A DNA stretch of 64,000 nt, taken from Promicromonospora sukumoe 327MFSha3.1 (GTDB lineage: Bacteria > Actinomycetota > Actinomycetes > Actinomycetales > Cellulomonadaceae). A model generated the notes under the pieces. That model searched no databases, was not told the origin of the DNA, and worked only from the letters and a program-made list of their open reading frames with translations. This document shows positions 1 to 18,650 of the stretch, in pieces. The DNA lies in assembly GCF_000385135.1 (NCBI RefSeq), contig NZ_ARQM01000011.1:620001-684000 (forward strand). The letters are read 5' to 3'. Positions within the stretch are counted from its first letter, which is position 1; the number at the start of each line of letters is the position of its first letter. Both the position numbers and the translations under genes were made by a program.

Positions 1-1854
1 GCCGGTCTCCGCACGGACCGCGCCATCGCCGAGTACTTTCGCTCCAGGTGCCTGCTGGCGCTGCGACGCTTCGACGAGGCGGCCGCGCTCGCCGTGCGAG
101 CCCGGAAGCACTTCCTGGCCGTCGGTTACGAGCAGTGGGCGGCGCTCGCTCGTGTCCTCGAGCTCGAGGCCGCACTCGCACCCGTCCGGAACGACGCGCA
201 GACGCTGCCCCAGGCCGTCGTCCGGCGCAGAGCGGCGCAGGCGCTCGCCGTCGCCGTCGAGGGTGATGCGGCAGGGCCCGTGCTCGGTCAGCATCCCGGT
301 CACGCGGCGAGGCTGGTCGCGGCGCAGTGGCTGCTCCTCGCCGGGGACCGGTCCGGGGCGCGGTCAACGCTCGCCGAGCTACCGCGAGGCCTGGTCAACG
401 CCCCGCTGACGATGCGGATCCAGCACTACACCGCTCGAGCGGAGCTGGCTTTCGCGACCGGGGACCGGGCGACCGGGCTGCGCGCCGTCCGGTCGGGCCT
501 GGGCCTGCTCGCCGACCACCGTAGCCGCCTCGGGTCCGTCGAGTCCGTCACGGCCGCCGCGGCGCACGGCGTCGACCTGACCCGCGTCGACGTCGTCGCG
601 GCGGTCCGCACCGGCAGGCCGGCCGCCCTGTTCGACGCCCTGGAGCGCGGTCGCACCACGTTCGCTGGGACCGGCCGCGTCACCCCGCCCGACGACCCGG
701 AGGCGGCCGCGCTGCTGACCGAGGCACGCGGCCTGCTGGCACGGGCCCGCGAGCTCGGCGCGGGCTACTCCAAGGAGCGCGAACGCCTCACCCGTCGCGC
801 GAGCCGCATCCAGGACGAAGTGCGGGAACGCTCCTGGCGGCACGCCGGCAACGCCGGCGCCGCGCAGCGCCCGGTCACCGCCCGCGAGGTGCGCGGCGTC
901 CTCGCCGGGACGCGCAAGGAGACCGTCGTGGCCAACTTCGTCGCGATGGACGGCATGCTCCGCTGCGTCCGCGTAGACGCCGCCGGCGTCACCACCGTCG
1001 ACATCGGCTCCGCCGACGAGGTCATCGAGCACGTCCGCCGCCTGAACGCCGACTTCGCGATGGCCGCCAACGACCTGATCCCGGCCCCCTTGCGCGCCGC
1101 GGCGTCTTCCTCGCTGGCCCGCAACCTCAAGGCGCTCGACGCCGTCCTGCTCGCGCCGCTGCGCGCCGACGGCGACCTCTACGTCGTCGGCCGCGAGCCC
1201 CTGCTCAGCGTGCCGTGGGCCGCCCTCCCGTCCCGCGGCGGCCTGCGCACCTCCGTCAACTCGTACGTCGCGCGCGGCCGTGCGCACGCCCGGCCCACCG
1301 GTGAGCACCGGCTGCTCGCCGCCTCCGGCCCCGGCGTCCGCCACGGCGCCGCCGAGGCGCGCGGCGTGGGGGAGCAGTGGCCCGGCGCGACCGTCCTGAC
1401 CGGCAAGGACGCCGTCACCGAGCAGGTCCGCACCGCCCTGGCCACCCACGACGTCGTCCACCTGGCCACCCACGGTCAGCACGACGCCGACAACCCGCTC
1501 TTCGCGAGCATCGAGCTCGCCGACGGCCCGCTGTTCGCCCACGAGCTCGACGGCACGCCGCTGCCCGGCTCGGTCGTGATCCTGTCGTCCTGCGAGGTCG
1601 GAGGTTCCACCCAGGTGCTCGGCGGCGAGCTTCTCGGCCTGACCTCGGTGCTCCTGCGCCTGGGCGCCCGCGCCGTCATCGCCTCGGTCGCCAAGCTCTC
1701 CGACGAGCTCGCCGCACGCGTCATGCCCCGCCTGCACGCCCACCTGCGCGAGACCGACGACCCCGAGGCGGCGCTCGCGGCCGCGCTCCGCGACGTCGCC
1801 GAGCCCGTGCCCCTGGTCTGCTTCAGCTCGGTCGAAGGCCTCGCCGCCGGGTGA
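1..1854 (+). CDS. TPR-CHAT caspase-like protein, N-terminus cut by window edge
   Basis: The frame is open from base 1, so the true start lies upstream; 617 residues are visible. The first visible residues (AEYFRSRC) match the middle of the downstream paralog, which also places the cut inside the helical-repeat region. The C-terminal third is a CHAT domain, a caspase-like peptidase fold. The catalytic-type His is in HLATHG (codon at 1471) and the Cys in LSSCEVGG (codon at 1591), so both dyad residues are kept. Known CHAT proteins are proteases or signalling platforms, often in programmed death or defence; the substrate here is unknown. It ends 141 bp before its paralog. A GTG at 94 is an internal valine, not the start. 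Family call is firm; function is inferred. Confidence 0.85.
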   Translation, partial: AGLRTDRAIAEYFRSRCLLALRRFDEAAALAVRARKHFLAVGYEQWAALARVLELEAALAPVRNDAQTLPQAVVRRRAAQALAVAVEGDAAGPVLGQHPGHAARLVAAQWLLLAGDRSGARSTLAELPRGLVNAPLTMRIQHYTARAELAFATGDRATGLRAVRSGLGLLADHRSRLGSVESVTAAAAHGVDLTRVDVVAAVRTGRPAALFDALERGRTTFAGTGRVTPPDDPEAAALLTEARGLLARARELGAGYSKERERLTRRASRIQDEVRERSWRHAGNAGAAQRPVTAREVRGVLAGTRKETVVANFVAMDGMLRCVRVDAAGVTTVDIGSADEVIEHVRRLNADFAMAANDLIPAPLRAAASSSLARNLKALDAVLLAPLRADGDLYVVGREPLLSVPWAALPSRGGLRTSVNSYVARGRAHARPTGEHRLLAASGPGVRHGAAEARGVGEQWPGATVLTGKDAVTEQVRTALATHDVVHLATHGQHDADNPLFASIELADGPLFAHELDGTPLPGSVVILSSCEVGGSTQVLGGELLGLTSVLLRLGARAVIASVAKLSDELAARVMPRLHAHLRETDDPEAALAAALRDVAEPVPLVCFSSVEGLAAG

Positions 1855-1995
1855 ATTCACGGGCGAGGCCCAATCCTTCACCTGGGCCAACGTCCTGACC
1901 TGCACCGTCGCGGCGCACGATGACAGGCCGCCCCGCGCCCCGCTATCGTTTCCCGCCCGGTGTCCCTCGGGCCACCGCGAGGCAAGGGGACAAGC

Positions 1996-4593
1996 ATGTG
2001 GCCGGAACTTGAGGCGGAGCTCCTGGCCGCCCGGGATCTGAACGCCCGGTCGCGGCCCGGCGACGCACTGCCACGGTTCCGGGACGTGCTCGACCGGCTC
2101 CGCGTCATGGACCTCGCCGGGCTCGGCACCACCGACCGCGAACGCTGGGCCGAGGGCATGGTGCGGTCGCTGGCGGGCCAGGCGGTCGCGGTCCACTCCG
2201 TCGAGGACACGCTGGACAAGCCCCTCGCCCTGCTCGACGACGCCGACGGCCGGGCCGATGCCGCACCGCGGCGGATCCGCCGGCGGCTCTCCGCCGTCGT
2301 CGACGGCACCCGGGGCCTGCTGCTGCAGCGCTCCGGCCGGCTCACCGACGCGCTCGCGGCCTTCGACCGGGTGCTCGCCGACGCGGACCAGCTCCCCGCG
2401 CGCGACTACGCGACCGCGCTGCTGAACCGCGGCGCGACCGCCATCGAGCTCGGCCGGCTCGACGCGGCGCTCGCCGACTTCGACGCCTGCCACGAGGCCG
2501 CCGGGCGCGCCGACCTGCCCGGCATCGCCTCGCTCGCCCTGCACAACACGGGCTTCGTCCGGTACGCGCTCGGCGACCTGCCGGGGGCGCTGCAGGCCAT
2601 GGCGGCGGCTCGCGCCGTCGACCCGGAGCGCGCCGACGGCGTGCTCGACATCGGCCGCGGTGCCGTCCTCTACGAGGCCGGCCTGCTCGAGGACGCCGAG
2701 CAGGTCCTCACCCAGGCGATCTCCCGCATGGTCGTCCCCGGCCGCGCCCAGCACCGCGCCGAGGCCGAGTACTTCCGCGCGCGCTGCCTCATGGCGCTGC
2801 ACCGCTGGGACGAGGCGCGCACCGCGGCCGCGTTCGCCCGGCGGTACTACGTCGGCGTCGGCCACCCGCAGCGCGCCGCCGTCGCGCGCGTGGCCGAGCT
2901 GGAGGCGATCCTCCTGCCGATCCGCCGCGGCGAGGCCCCCGTGCCCGGCGACGCGCGCCGGCGCGCCGAGCAGGCCCTCCAGGCCGCCGAGGCGGGCGAC
3001 GAGGTGGACCCGCTGCTCGGACAGCGCCCCGGCCTGACCGCGCGGTTCGTCGCCGCGCACTGGTACCTGCTGGCCGGCGACGTCGCCGCGGCCCGTGCCG
3101 TCCTCGACAGCCTGCCCGACGGGATGGCGGACGCCCCGCTGTCCACCCGCATCCAGCGGCAGACCGTCCTCGCGCAGCTCGCGTTCGCGGCGGGCGACCG
3201 GTCCGCCGGCATCGACGCCGTGCGCACCGGCCTCGGGCTGCTCGCCGACCAGCGCGTGGGCCTCGGCTCGGTCGAGTCCGTGACCGCCGCCGCGGCGCAC
3301 GGCGTCGACCTGCAACGGACCGACGTCGAGGCTGCGCTGCGCACCGGCCGGCCGGACTGGCTGTTCGAGGCGCTCGAACGCGGCCGGGCCACGTTCGCCG
3401 GGATGGGCGGTACCACCGCGCCCGACGAGCCCGCCGTCGGCGCGCTCGTCACCGAGGCCCGCGGGCTCGTCGTCCGGGCGCGCACCCTCACCGACCGGGA
3501 CAGCGCTGCCGAGCGCGCCCAGCTCTTCGAGCGGTCGCGCCGCCTCCTGGCCACGGCGCGCGAACGCGCCTGGCACCGCACCGGCGCGGACCCCGGCCCC
3601 GCCGAGGACCGGCCGGCCACCGCGGCGGAGGTCCGCGACCTGCTCGCCGCCCGCGACGACGGCGCCGTCGTCGCCAACTACCTGGTGCTCGACGGCGTCC
3701 TGCGCTGCGTCCGCGTCGACGCGCACGGCGCCCGCACCCTGGACCTCGGACCGCTGGCCGAGGTCACCGAGCGCGTGCTGCGCGTCCGCGCCGACTTCGG
3801 CGCGTGCGCCAACGAGCACGTGCCCCCGGCCCTGCGCGACTCCGCCCGCCGCTCCCTGGCGCGCAACCTCGGCGCGCTCGACCGCCTCCTGGCCGCGCCC
3901 ATGGGCGCCGACGGCCCGCTGTACGTCGTGGGCCGCGAGCCCCTGCTCGGCGTGCCGTGGACGGCGCTCCCGTCCCGGCGCGCCCGGCGCACGACCGTCC
4001 GGTCTTTCATGGCACGCGGCCGCGCGCACCCCCGCCCCGAAGGCAGGCACCGGCTGCTGGCCGCGTACGGCCCCGGCGTCACGCTCGGCGCGCGCGAGGT
4101 CCAGGCCGTCGGCGAGGTGTGGCCGGGCGCCACGGTCCTCACGGGGAGCGCGGCGACCACGGCCGCCGTGCGGTCCGTGCTCGCCACCCACGACATCGTG
4201 CACCTGGCCACCCACGGCAGGCACGACGCCGACAACCCGCTCTTCGCCTTCGTCGACCTCGCCGACGGGCCGCTGTTCGCCCACGAGCTCGACGGCACCC
4301 GGCTCCCCGGGTCGGTGCTCGTCCTGTCGGCCTGCGAGGTCGGCGGCTCGTCCCAGGTGGTCGGCGGAGAGGTGCTCGGCCTGTCGTCCGTGCTGCTGCG
4401 CCTGGGCGCCCGCGCCGTCGTCGCCGCCGTCGCCCCGCTCTCCGACGCCGTCGCCGCGCGCGTCATGCCCCGGTTCCACGCCCACCTGCGCGCCACCGAC
4501 GACCCCGAGGCCGCGCTCGCGGCGGCGCTCGCGGACGAGCCCGAGCCGGTACCGCTGGTGTGCTTCGCGTCCCTGGAGGGCCTGGACCACTGA
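1996..4593 (+). CDS. TPR-CHAT caspase-like protein, full-length paralog
   Basis: This is an 865-residue protein. The ATG at 1996 is preceded by AGGGGA at 5 nt spacing; an in-frame GTG at 1960 has no comparable site. Residues about 1-400 are alanine-rich helical repeats of TPR type, followed by a linker and a C-terminal CHAT domain. The dyad is intact: H740 in HLATHG and C780 in LSACEVGG. Long blocks are identical to the upstream gene (for example ADNPLF and DGPLFAHELDGT), so the pair arose by tandem duplication. Both probably act in the cytoplasm, since there is no signal peptide or membrane segment. CHAT proteins are usually activated by partner proteins through their repeats, but no obvious partner or substrate gene lies next to them here. 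Confidence 0.88.
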   Translation: MWPELEAELLAARDLNARSRPGDALPRFRDVLDRLRVMDLAGLGTTDRERWAEGMVRSLAGQAVAVHSVEDTLDKPLALLDDADGRADAAPRRIRRRLSAVVDGTRGLLLQRSGRLTDALAAFDRVLADADQLPARDYATALLNRGATAIELGRLDAALADFDACHEAAGRADLPGIASLALHNTGFVRYALGDLPGALQAMAAARAVDPERADGVLDIGRGAVLYEAGLLEDAEQVLTQAISRMVVPGRAQHRAEAEYFRARCLMALHRWDEARTAAAFARRYYVGVGHPQRAAVARVAELEAILLPIRRGEAPVPGDARRRAEQALQAAEAGDEVDPLLGQRPGLTARFVAAHWYLLAGDVAAARAVLDSLPDGMADAPLSTRIQRQTVLAQLAFAAGDRSAGIDAVRTGLGLLADQRVGLGSVESVTAAAAHGVDLQRTDVEAALRTGRPDWLFEALERGRATFAGMGGTTAPDEPAVGALVTEARGLVVRARTLTDRDSAAERAQLFERSRRLLATARERAWHRTGADPGPAEDRPATAAEVRDLLAARDDGAVVANYLVLDGVLRCVRVDAHGARTLDLGPLAEVTERVLRVRADFGACANEHVPPALRDSARRSLARNLGALDRLLAAPMGADGPLYVVGREPLLGVPWTALPSRRARRTTVRSFMARGRAHPRPEGRHRLLAAYGPGVTLGAREVQAVGEVWPGATVLTGSAATTAAVRSVLATHDIVHLATHGRHDADNPLFAFVDLADGPLFAHELDGTRLPGSVLVLSACEVGGSSQVVGGEVLGLSSVLLRLGARAVVAAVAPLSDAVAARVMPRFHAHLRATDDPEAALAAALADEPEPVPLVCFASLEGLDH

Positions 4594-4643
4594 TGTGGCC
4601 CACGCCACCGCCCGCCGCGTGCGGCTGCACGCGCGGAGCCATG

Positions 4644-4649
4644 TATAGT
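4644..4649 (+). promoter_or_regulatory. Candidate -10 box for the rplJL transcript
   Basis: TATAGT matches TATAAT at five of six positions and would start a transcript near 4655, just upstream of the L10 leader. No good -35 box is visible. Confidence 0.4.
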
Positions 4650-4655
4650 TCTCGG

Positions 4656-4820
4656 GTAACCCAAGACCGCCGGTCGTCCGACGCCGCCCGCTCGTCAAGA
4701 GCACAGGACGGAAGAAGACCGAAGTCCCGCTGAGAGCGGGGGCCTGCGCAGGTGACGAACTCGAGAGCGGCCCTGCCGCGCGAACCGAGCCCCGTGCATC
4801 TGCGCCGGGGCTCTTTTTCT
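4656..4820 (+). promoter_or_regulatory. Ribosomal protein L10 leader (autoregulatory)
   Basis: The 294-bp gap before rplJ holds a structured leader. AAGACCG occurs twice, followed by self-complementary CCTGCGCAGG and a terminator-like hairpin at its end. This layout fits known L10 leaders, where free L10-L12 complex binds the RNA and lowers rplJL expression. The leader identity is inferred from layout and location. Confidence 0.6.
4787..4818 (+). terminator. Attenuator hairpin in the rplJ leader
   Basis: The arms GAGCCCCG (4787-4794) and CGGGGCTC (4806-4813) pair perfectly and are followed directly by five T. This is one of the few hairpins in the window with a proper U tract, and it sits 69 bp before rplJ, as expected for an attenuator. 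Confidence 0.75.
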
Positions 4821-4887
4821 CGTTCCGGGGCGACGCCCGGGGCCCAGCGCCCCAGGGGACGGTGGTACCACCACCGGAAGGATTGCC

Positions 4888-5418
4888 ATGGCGAGGCCGG
4901 ACAAGGCAGCCGCTGTCGCAGAGCTCGCGGACAAGTTCCGCGACTCCAACGCGGCCGTGCTGACCGAGTACCGCGGGCTCACCGTCGCGCAGCTCAAGGA
5001 GCTGCGTCGGTCGCTCAGCGGCAACGCAACCTACGCCGTGGTGAAGAACACGCTGACGGGGATCGCGGCCAAGGAGGCCGGTGTCGAGGGTCTCGACGCC
5101 GACCTGAAGGGCCCGTCCGCCATCGCATTCGTGACCGGGGACCCGGTCGAGGCTGCGAAGGGTCTGCGTGACTTCGCCAAGGCGAACCCTGCTCTGGTCA
5201 TCAAGGGCGGCGTGCTCGACGGCGCCGCGATGTCCGCTGCAGAGATCACGAAGCTCGCGGACCTCGAGTCCCGCGAGGTTCTGCTGGCCAAGGTGGCCGG
5301 CGGTCTGAAGGCCACGCTGACGCGTGCTGCTTACGCCTTCACCGCCAAGCCCGCCCAGGTCGCCCGTGCCATCGATGCCCTGCGTCAGAAGCAGGAATCG
5401 GAGGGTGCTGCCGCCTGA
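4888..5418 (+). CDS. rplJ: 50S ribosomal protein L10
   Basis: A 176-residue protein starting [13 protein letters not shown] and containing the family block [11 protein letters not shown]10 forms the base of the ribosomal stalk: it binds 23S rRNA with L11 and carries L7/L12 dimers on its C-terminal helix. The ATG at 4888 follows GGAAGGA. It is co-transcribed with rplL 84 bp downstream and is probably autoregulated through the leader upstream. rplK and rplA, which usually precede rplJ, are not between it and the CHAT genes. Confidence 0.97.
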   Translation: MARPDKAAAVAELADKFRDSNAAVLTEYRGLTVAQLKELRRSLSGNATYAVVKNTLTGIAAKEAGVEGLDADLKGPSAIAFVTGDPVEAAKGLRDFAKANPALVIKGGVLDGAAMSAAEITKLADLESREVLLAKVAGGLKATLTRAAYAFTAKPAQVARAIDALRQKQESEGAAA

Positions 5419-5502
5419 CCAGGTGGCAGTGCCAGTTCACACCCCCCTGCTTCTCGCGGACTCGAACCGGTCCGCGAAGCGCCAACTGAAAGGAACGCCA
5501 TC

Positions 5503-5889
5503 ATGGCGAAGCTCTCCACCGACGAGCTCCTGTCCGCCTTCGAGGAGCTCACGCTCATCGAGCTCTCCGACTTCGTGAAGGCCTTCGAGGAGAAGTTCGA
5601 CGTCACCGCCGCTGCTCCGGTCGCCGCTGTTGCTGCCGGCCCCGTGGGTGGCGCGCCGGCCGAGGCCGCCGAGGAGAAGTCGGAGTTCGACGTCATCCTC
5701 GAGGCCGCCGGTGACAAGAAGATCCAGGTCATCAAGGAGGTGCGCGCGCTCACGTCCCTCGGCCTGAAGGAGGCCAAGGACCTGGTCGACGGCGCGCCGA
5801 AGCCGGTTCTCGAGGGCGCCGACAAGGACGCCGCCGAGAAGGCGAAGGCCGCCCTGGAGGGCGCCGGCGCCACCGTCACCCTCAAGTGA
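5503..5889 (+). CDS. rplL: 50S ribosomal protein L7/L12
   Basis: A 128-residue acidic protein with the three standard parts. These are an N-terminal dimerisation domain (to about residue 33), an Ala/Gly/Pro-rich hinge (about 34-56), and a C-terminal domain with IQVIKEVR and [14 protein letters not shown] that contacts translation factors. A GAAAGGA Shine-Dalgarno site precedes the ATG. It is the last gene of the rplJL unit, closed by the hairpin at 5962-5993. Confidence 0.97.
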   Translation: MAKLSTDELLSAFEELTLIELSDFVKAFEEKFDVTAAAPVAAVAAGPVGGAPAEAAEEKSEFDVILEAAGDKKIQVIKEVRALTSLGLKEAKDLVDGAPKPVLEGADKDAAEKAKAALEGAGATVTLK

Positions 5890-5961
5890 CCTCAGGCACC
5901 ACCGCCTTCGGGCTGGTGTGACGGCGGCCCGGGCTCGTCCCGGGCGCCGTCCGCCGAACGC

Positions 5962-5993
5962 AGAGGCCCGCACCCCTCGGGGTGCGGGCCTCT
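5962..5993 (+). terminator. Terminator hairpin after rplL
   Basis: A perfect 15-bp stem (arms 5962-5976 and 5979-5993) with a 2-nt centre. There is no T run after it, as is common in actinobacteria. It separates rplJL from rpoBC. Confidence 0.75.
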
Positions 5994-6108
5994 CGCGTGC
6001 TCTGGATCGTCCGTCCGGGCGCCTGGTTCCGCGGCACACGCCTCACCAGTGCGGATACGCAACGTTTCGAGGTTTACCACAGTCTCGAGGTGCGGGCCCT
6101 AGGGGGAC

Positions 6109-6137
6109 TGGACATACTAGAACCAGATAGGTATGCT
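6109..6137 (+). promoter_or_regulatory. Sigma70-type promoter of rpoBC
   Basis: TGGACA (6109-6114), a 17-nt spacer and TATGCT (6132-6137) form a near-consensus promoter. The predicted start near 6144 leaves a leader of about 163 nt. The rest of the 417-bp gap holds only the rplL terminator and a small leader hairpin (GCATCCC at 6197-6203 pairing with 6213-6219). Confidence 0.65.
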
Positions 6138-6306
6138 AGCGCTTTGCGCCCGCGTGTGCCCTCGACGCCTCCCCCTGCTTCCCGAAAGTCCTGGTCGCAT
6201 CCCCCTCGTGGTGGGATGCCCACCGGTGACCGGTGAAGTCCGGCAGAGCTTCCTGCAGCACCGCAGAGCGTACAGCGTTCACCCGAACTGCAGGGAAGGA
6301 CCCCTC

Positions 6307-9819
<3,513 letters not shown>

Positions 9820-9896
9820 TACCAGGCCGCGCCCGTGCACCGGGCGCGGACCTGGACACCCCGAGGATTTTCGAGAACTTCAGGAAGTAGGACACC

Positions 9897-13781
<3,885 letters not shown>

Positions 13782-13795
13782 TCCTGGTCCGCTGA

Positions 13796-13871
13796 CCGCG
13801 AGGTAGAGCGCCTGTCCTGCTCCGCACGGGTTCGTCCCGTGCGAGAGCCGGGCAGGCGCTCTACTTCGCGG
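13796..13871 (+). terminator. Branched terminator after rpoC
   Basis: The outer arms 13796-13814 and 13853-13871 pair (CCGCGA, one mismatch, then GTAGAGCGCCTG). An inner hairpin GCACGGG (13824-13830) with CCCGTGC (13836-13842) lies inside. It has no U tract. Confidence 0.7.
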
Positions 13872-13903
13872 TTCTACGGGGCGCACCTCACATCCGATTC
13901 GTT

Positions 13904-13932
13904 TTGACCCCCCGTAGACACGCAGGTATTCT
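13904..13932 (+). promoter_or_regulatory. Sigma70-type promoter of rpsL-rpsG-fusA-tuf
   Basis: TTGACC (13904-13909), a 17-nt spacer and TATTCT (13927-13932). The start near 13939 gives a leader of about 270 nt before rpsL. That leader contains an interrupted palindrome (arms CGGGGCACG and CGTGCCCCG, 14038-14056) but no gene I can support. The promoter resembles that of rplM at 38368-38397. Confidence 0.7.
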
Positions 13933-14211
13933 TAGAATTCGTGCCCGCGCCGTCGGGCCGCACCTCCTGAAGGCCGCCGCGAGGCAGCTTCGGAAAAGCG
14001 GCCGATGTGAGTGCGTGGGCATCCCGGCGAGATCCTCCGGGGCACGTCGTGCCCCGATGGTGGAGCCGGGCCATCGAGCCGGTGGTACGTGGCGTAGCAG
14101 TCCCTGTCTGGGGCCTGTGGGTGCCGCATGCGATCGGCACGCACAAGCCAGAACCATTGACGGGGACGCCGGCAGGGCGTCGCCGAAGCTCAAGAAGACG
14201 ACGGAGACGTA

Positions 14212-14586
14212 GTGCCTACGATCCAGCAGCTCGTCCGCAAGGGGCGGACCTCGAAGGCCGGGAAGTCGAAGACCCCGGCCCTCAAGGGCTCCCCCCAGCG
14301 GCGCGGCGTGTGCACCCGCGTGTACACCACCACCCCCAAGAAGCCGAACTCGGCCCTCCGCAAGGTCGCCCGCGTGAAGCTTTCCTCGCAGGTCGAGGTC
14401 ACCGCGTACATCCCCGGTGTCGGCCACAACCTCCAGGAGCACTCGATCGTGCTCGTGCGCGGCGGTCGTGTGAAGGACCTTCCCGGTGTCCGCTACAAGA
14501 TCGTCCGTGGCGCGCTCGACACGCAGGGCGTGAAGGGTCGCAAGCAGGCTCGGTCCCGTTACGGCGCCAAGAAGGAGAAGAGCTGA
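14212..14586 (+). CDS. rpsL: 30S ribosomal protein S12
   Basis: 124 residues beginning at GTG 14212 with GGAG upstream. The block [20 protein letters not shown] is the family core. Lys43 and Lys88 (in RVKDLPG), the residues whose change gives streptomycin resistance, are wild type. S12 sits at the decoding centre. The stop overlaps the rpsG start by one base (TGATG), indicating translational coupling. Confidence 0.98.
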   Translation: MPTIQQLVRKGRTSKAGKSKTPALKGSPQRRGVCTRVYTTTPKKPNSALRKVARVKLSSQVEVTAYIPGVGHNLQEHSIVLVRGGRVKDLPGVRYKIVRGALDTQGVKGRKQARSRYGAKKEKS

Positions 14587-15056
14587 TGCCCCGCAAGGGT
14601 CCGGCCCCGAAGCGGCCGCTCATCGTCGACCCCGTCTACGGGTCCCCGGTTGTCACGCAGCTGATCAACAAGGTCCTGCTCGACGGCAAGAAGTCGACCG
14701 CCGAGGCGATCGTCTACGGCGCCCTCGAGGGTGTCCGCGCCAAGACCGACGGCGACCCTGTCGTGGTCCTGAAGCGCGCGCTCGACAACGTCCGTCCCGC
14801 CCTCGAGGTGCGTTCCCGCCGTGTCGGTGGCGCCACCTACCAGGTGCCGGTCGACGTGCGCCCGACGCGTGCCACCACGCTCGCGCTCCGCTGGCTCACC
14901 GACTTCTCCCGCGCTCGCCGCGAGAAGACGATGACCGAGCGTCTGATGAACGAGATCCTCGACGCGTCGAACGGTCTCGGTGCCGCGGTCAAGCGCCGCG
15001 AGGACATGCACAAGATGGCCGACTCCAACAAGGCCTTCGCGCACTACCGCTGGTAG
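14586..15056 (+). CDS. rpsG: 30S ribosomal protein S7
   Basis: 156 residues, the standard length, starting [12 protein letters not shown] at the ATG that overlaps the rpsL stop. S7 nucleates assembly of the 30S head and lines the E site; the blocks [12 protein letters not shown] and [21 protein letters not shown] are conserved. The frame is open well upstream of 14586, but that stretch overlaps rpsL and is not coding. fusA follows after 96 bp. Confidence 0.98.
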   Translation: MPRKGPAPKRPLIVDPVYGSPVVTQLINKVLLDGKKSTAEAIVYGALEGVRAKTDGDPVVVLKRALDNVRPALEVRSRRVGGATYQVPVDVRPTRATTLALRWLTDFSRARREKTMTERLMNEILDASNGLGAAVKRREDMHKMADSNKAFAHYRW

Positions 15057-15152
15057 TAGCTTCCGAGCGGCCCCGGGTCACCCCCGGGGCCGTCGGTGGA
15101 TGCAGTACCGCCGGCCACCCAAGCCCACCTTTAGACCAAGGGGTAAGACACC

Positions 15153-17255
<2,103 letters not shown>

Positions 17256-17377
17256 GTCCCCACAGGTCGACCCGCACAACCAACCTGTAGGAAAAACCGC
17301 ACGCCCCGCAGTTGTAGGCTTCTTGGCCGGACATCTGCAACGTTCGGAACATCTACCCAAGTCCCAGGAGGACCCCA

Positions 17378-18574
17378 GTGGCTAAGGCCAAGTTCGAGCG
17401 GACCAAGCCGCACGTCAACATCGGCACGATCGGTCACGTCGACCACGGTAAGACGACGCTGACCGCCGCGATCTCGAAGACGCTTGCGGACAAGTACCCG
17501 GAGCTCCCGGCGAACACGCAGCGCAACTTCGACGAGATCGACGCCGCGCCGGAGGAGAAGCAGCGCGGTATCACGATCAACATCGCGCACATCGAGTACG
17601 AGACGCCGAAGCGCCACTACGCGCACGTCGACGCTCCGGGTCACGCCGACTACATCAAGAACATGATCACCGGTGCCGCCCAGATGGACGGCGCGATCCT
17701 GGTGGTCGCCGCGACCGACGGCCCGATGGCCCAGACGCGTGAGCACGTGCTGCTCGCCCGTCAGGTCGGCGTGCCCTACCTGCTCGTCGCGCTCAACAAG
17801 TCCGACATGGTCGACGACGAGGAGATCCTCGAGCTCGTCGAGATGGAGGTCCGCGAGCTGCTGTCGTCGCAGGAGTTCGACGGCGACAACGCCCCGGTCG
17901 TTCGCGTCTCGGGCCTCAAGGCTCTCGAGGGCGACCCGGAGTGGGTCGAGAAGATCGTCGAGCTGATGGACGCCGTCGACGAGAACGTTCCGGAGCCGGA
18001 GCGCGACCTCGACAAGCCGTTCCTCATGCCGATCGAGGACGTCTTCACGATCACCGGTCGTGGCACCGTCGTCACCGGCAAGGTCGAGCGTGGAACCCTG
18101 GACATCAACTCCGATGTCGAGATCGTGGGTATCCGCGTCCCGCAGAAGACCACCGTCACGGGCATCGAGACGTTCCACAAGCAGATGGACCAGGCGCAGG
18201 CCGGCGACAACACCGGTCTCCTCCTGCGTGGCATCAAGCGCGAGGACGTCGAGCGTGGCCAGGTCGTCGTGAAGCCGGGTTCCATCACCCCGCACACGAA
18301 CTTCGAGGCTCAGGTCTACATCCTGGGCAAGGACGAGGGTGGCCGTCACAACCCGTTCTACTCGAACTACCGCCCGCAGTTCTACTTCCGCACCACGGAC
18401 GTCACCGGCGTCATCACGCTGCCCGAGGGCACCGAGATGGTCATGCCCGGCGACAACACCGAGATGACGGTCGAGCTGATCCAGCCGATCGCCATGGAGG
18501 AGGGCCTGGGCTTCGCCATCCGCGAGGGTGGCCGCACGGTCGGCTCCGGCCGTGTGACCAAGATCCTCAAGTGA
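17378..18574 (+). CDS. tuf: Elongation factor Tu
   Basis: 398 residues starting at GTG 17378 after CCCAGGAGG. It is the GTPase that delivers aminoacyl-tRNA. G1 GHVDHGKT is at residues 19-26, the DAPGHADY block starts at 85 and NKSD is at 140-143. Domains 2 and 3 follow, ending GRVTKILK. It is separated from fusA by 122 bp, where I see no clear second promoter. A strong hairpin follows the stop. Confidence 0.98.
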   Translation: MAKAKFERTKPHVNIGTIGHVDHGKTTLTAAISKTLADKYPELPANTQRNFDEIDAAPEEKQRGITINIAHIEYETPKRHYAHVDAPGHADYIKNMITGAAQMDGAILVVAATDGPMAQTREHVLLARQVGVPYLLVALNKSDMVDDEEILELVEMEVRELLSSQEFDGDNAPVVRVSGLKALEGDPEWVEKIVELMDAVDENVPEPERDLDKPFLMPIEDVFTITGRGTVVTGKVERGTLDINSDVEIVGIRVPQKTTVTGIETFHKQMDQAQAGDNTGLLLRGIKREDVERGQVVVKPGSITPHTNFEAQVYILGKDEGGRHNPFYSNYRPQFYFRTTDVTGVITLPEGTEMVMPGDNTEMTVELIQPIAMEEGLGFAIREGGRTVGSGRVTKILK

Positions 18575-18617
18575 TCTTGGAGCACGAGCTCATCTGACGG
18601 AAGTCAGCTGAACAATG

Positions 18618-18650
18618 GGGCCCGGGCGCTTCGGCGTCCGGGCCCTGTTG
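18618..18650 (+). terminator. Terminator after tuf with UUCG tetraloop
   Basis: A 12-bp stem (18618-18629 with 18634-18645, one G-T pair) is capped by TTCG closed by a C-G pair, the very stable C(UUCG)G tetraloop. TGTTG follows. Confidence 0.85.

Noticed and set aside
94-99. GTG at 94 as the start of the first CHAT protein
   Set aside because: The residues before it match the internal sequence of the paralog, so the gene continues upstream of the window.
379-4704. A 1441-codon open frame antisense to both CHAT genes
   Set aside because: It mirrors the codon bias of the sense genes, is low-complexity and crosses the intergenic gap; no domain is recognisable.
6133-6306. A longer RpoB N-terminus
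   Set aside because: The added 58 residues are not family-like and their start lies inside the promoter -10 box.
14007-14585. N-terminal extension of S7 in the same open frame
   Set aside because: It overlaps rpsL and the leader in another frame; the overlapping ATG at 14586 gives exactly the standard S7 length.
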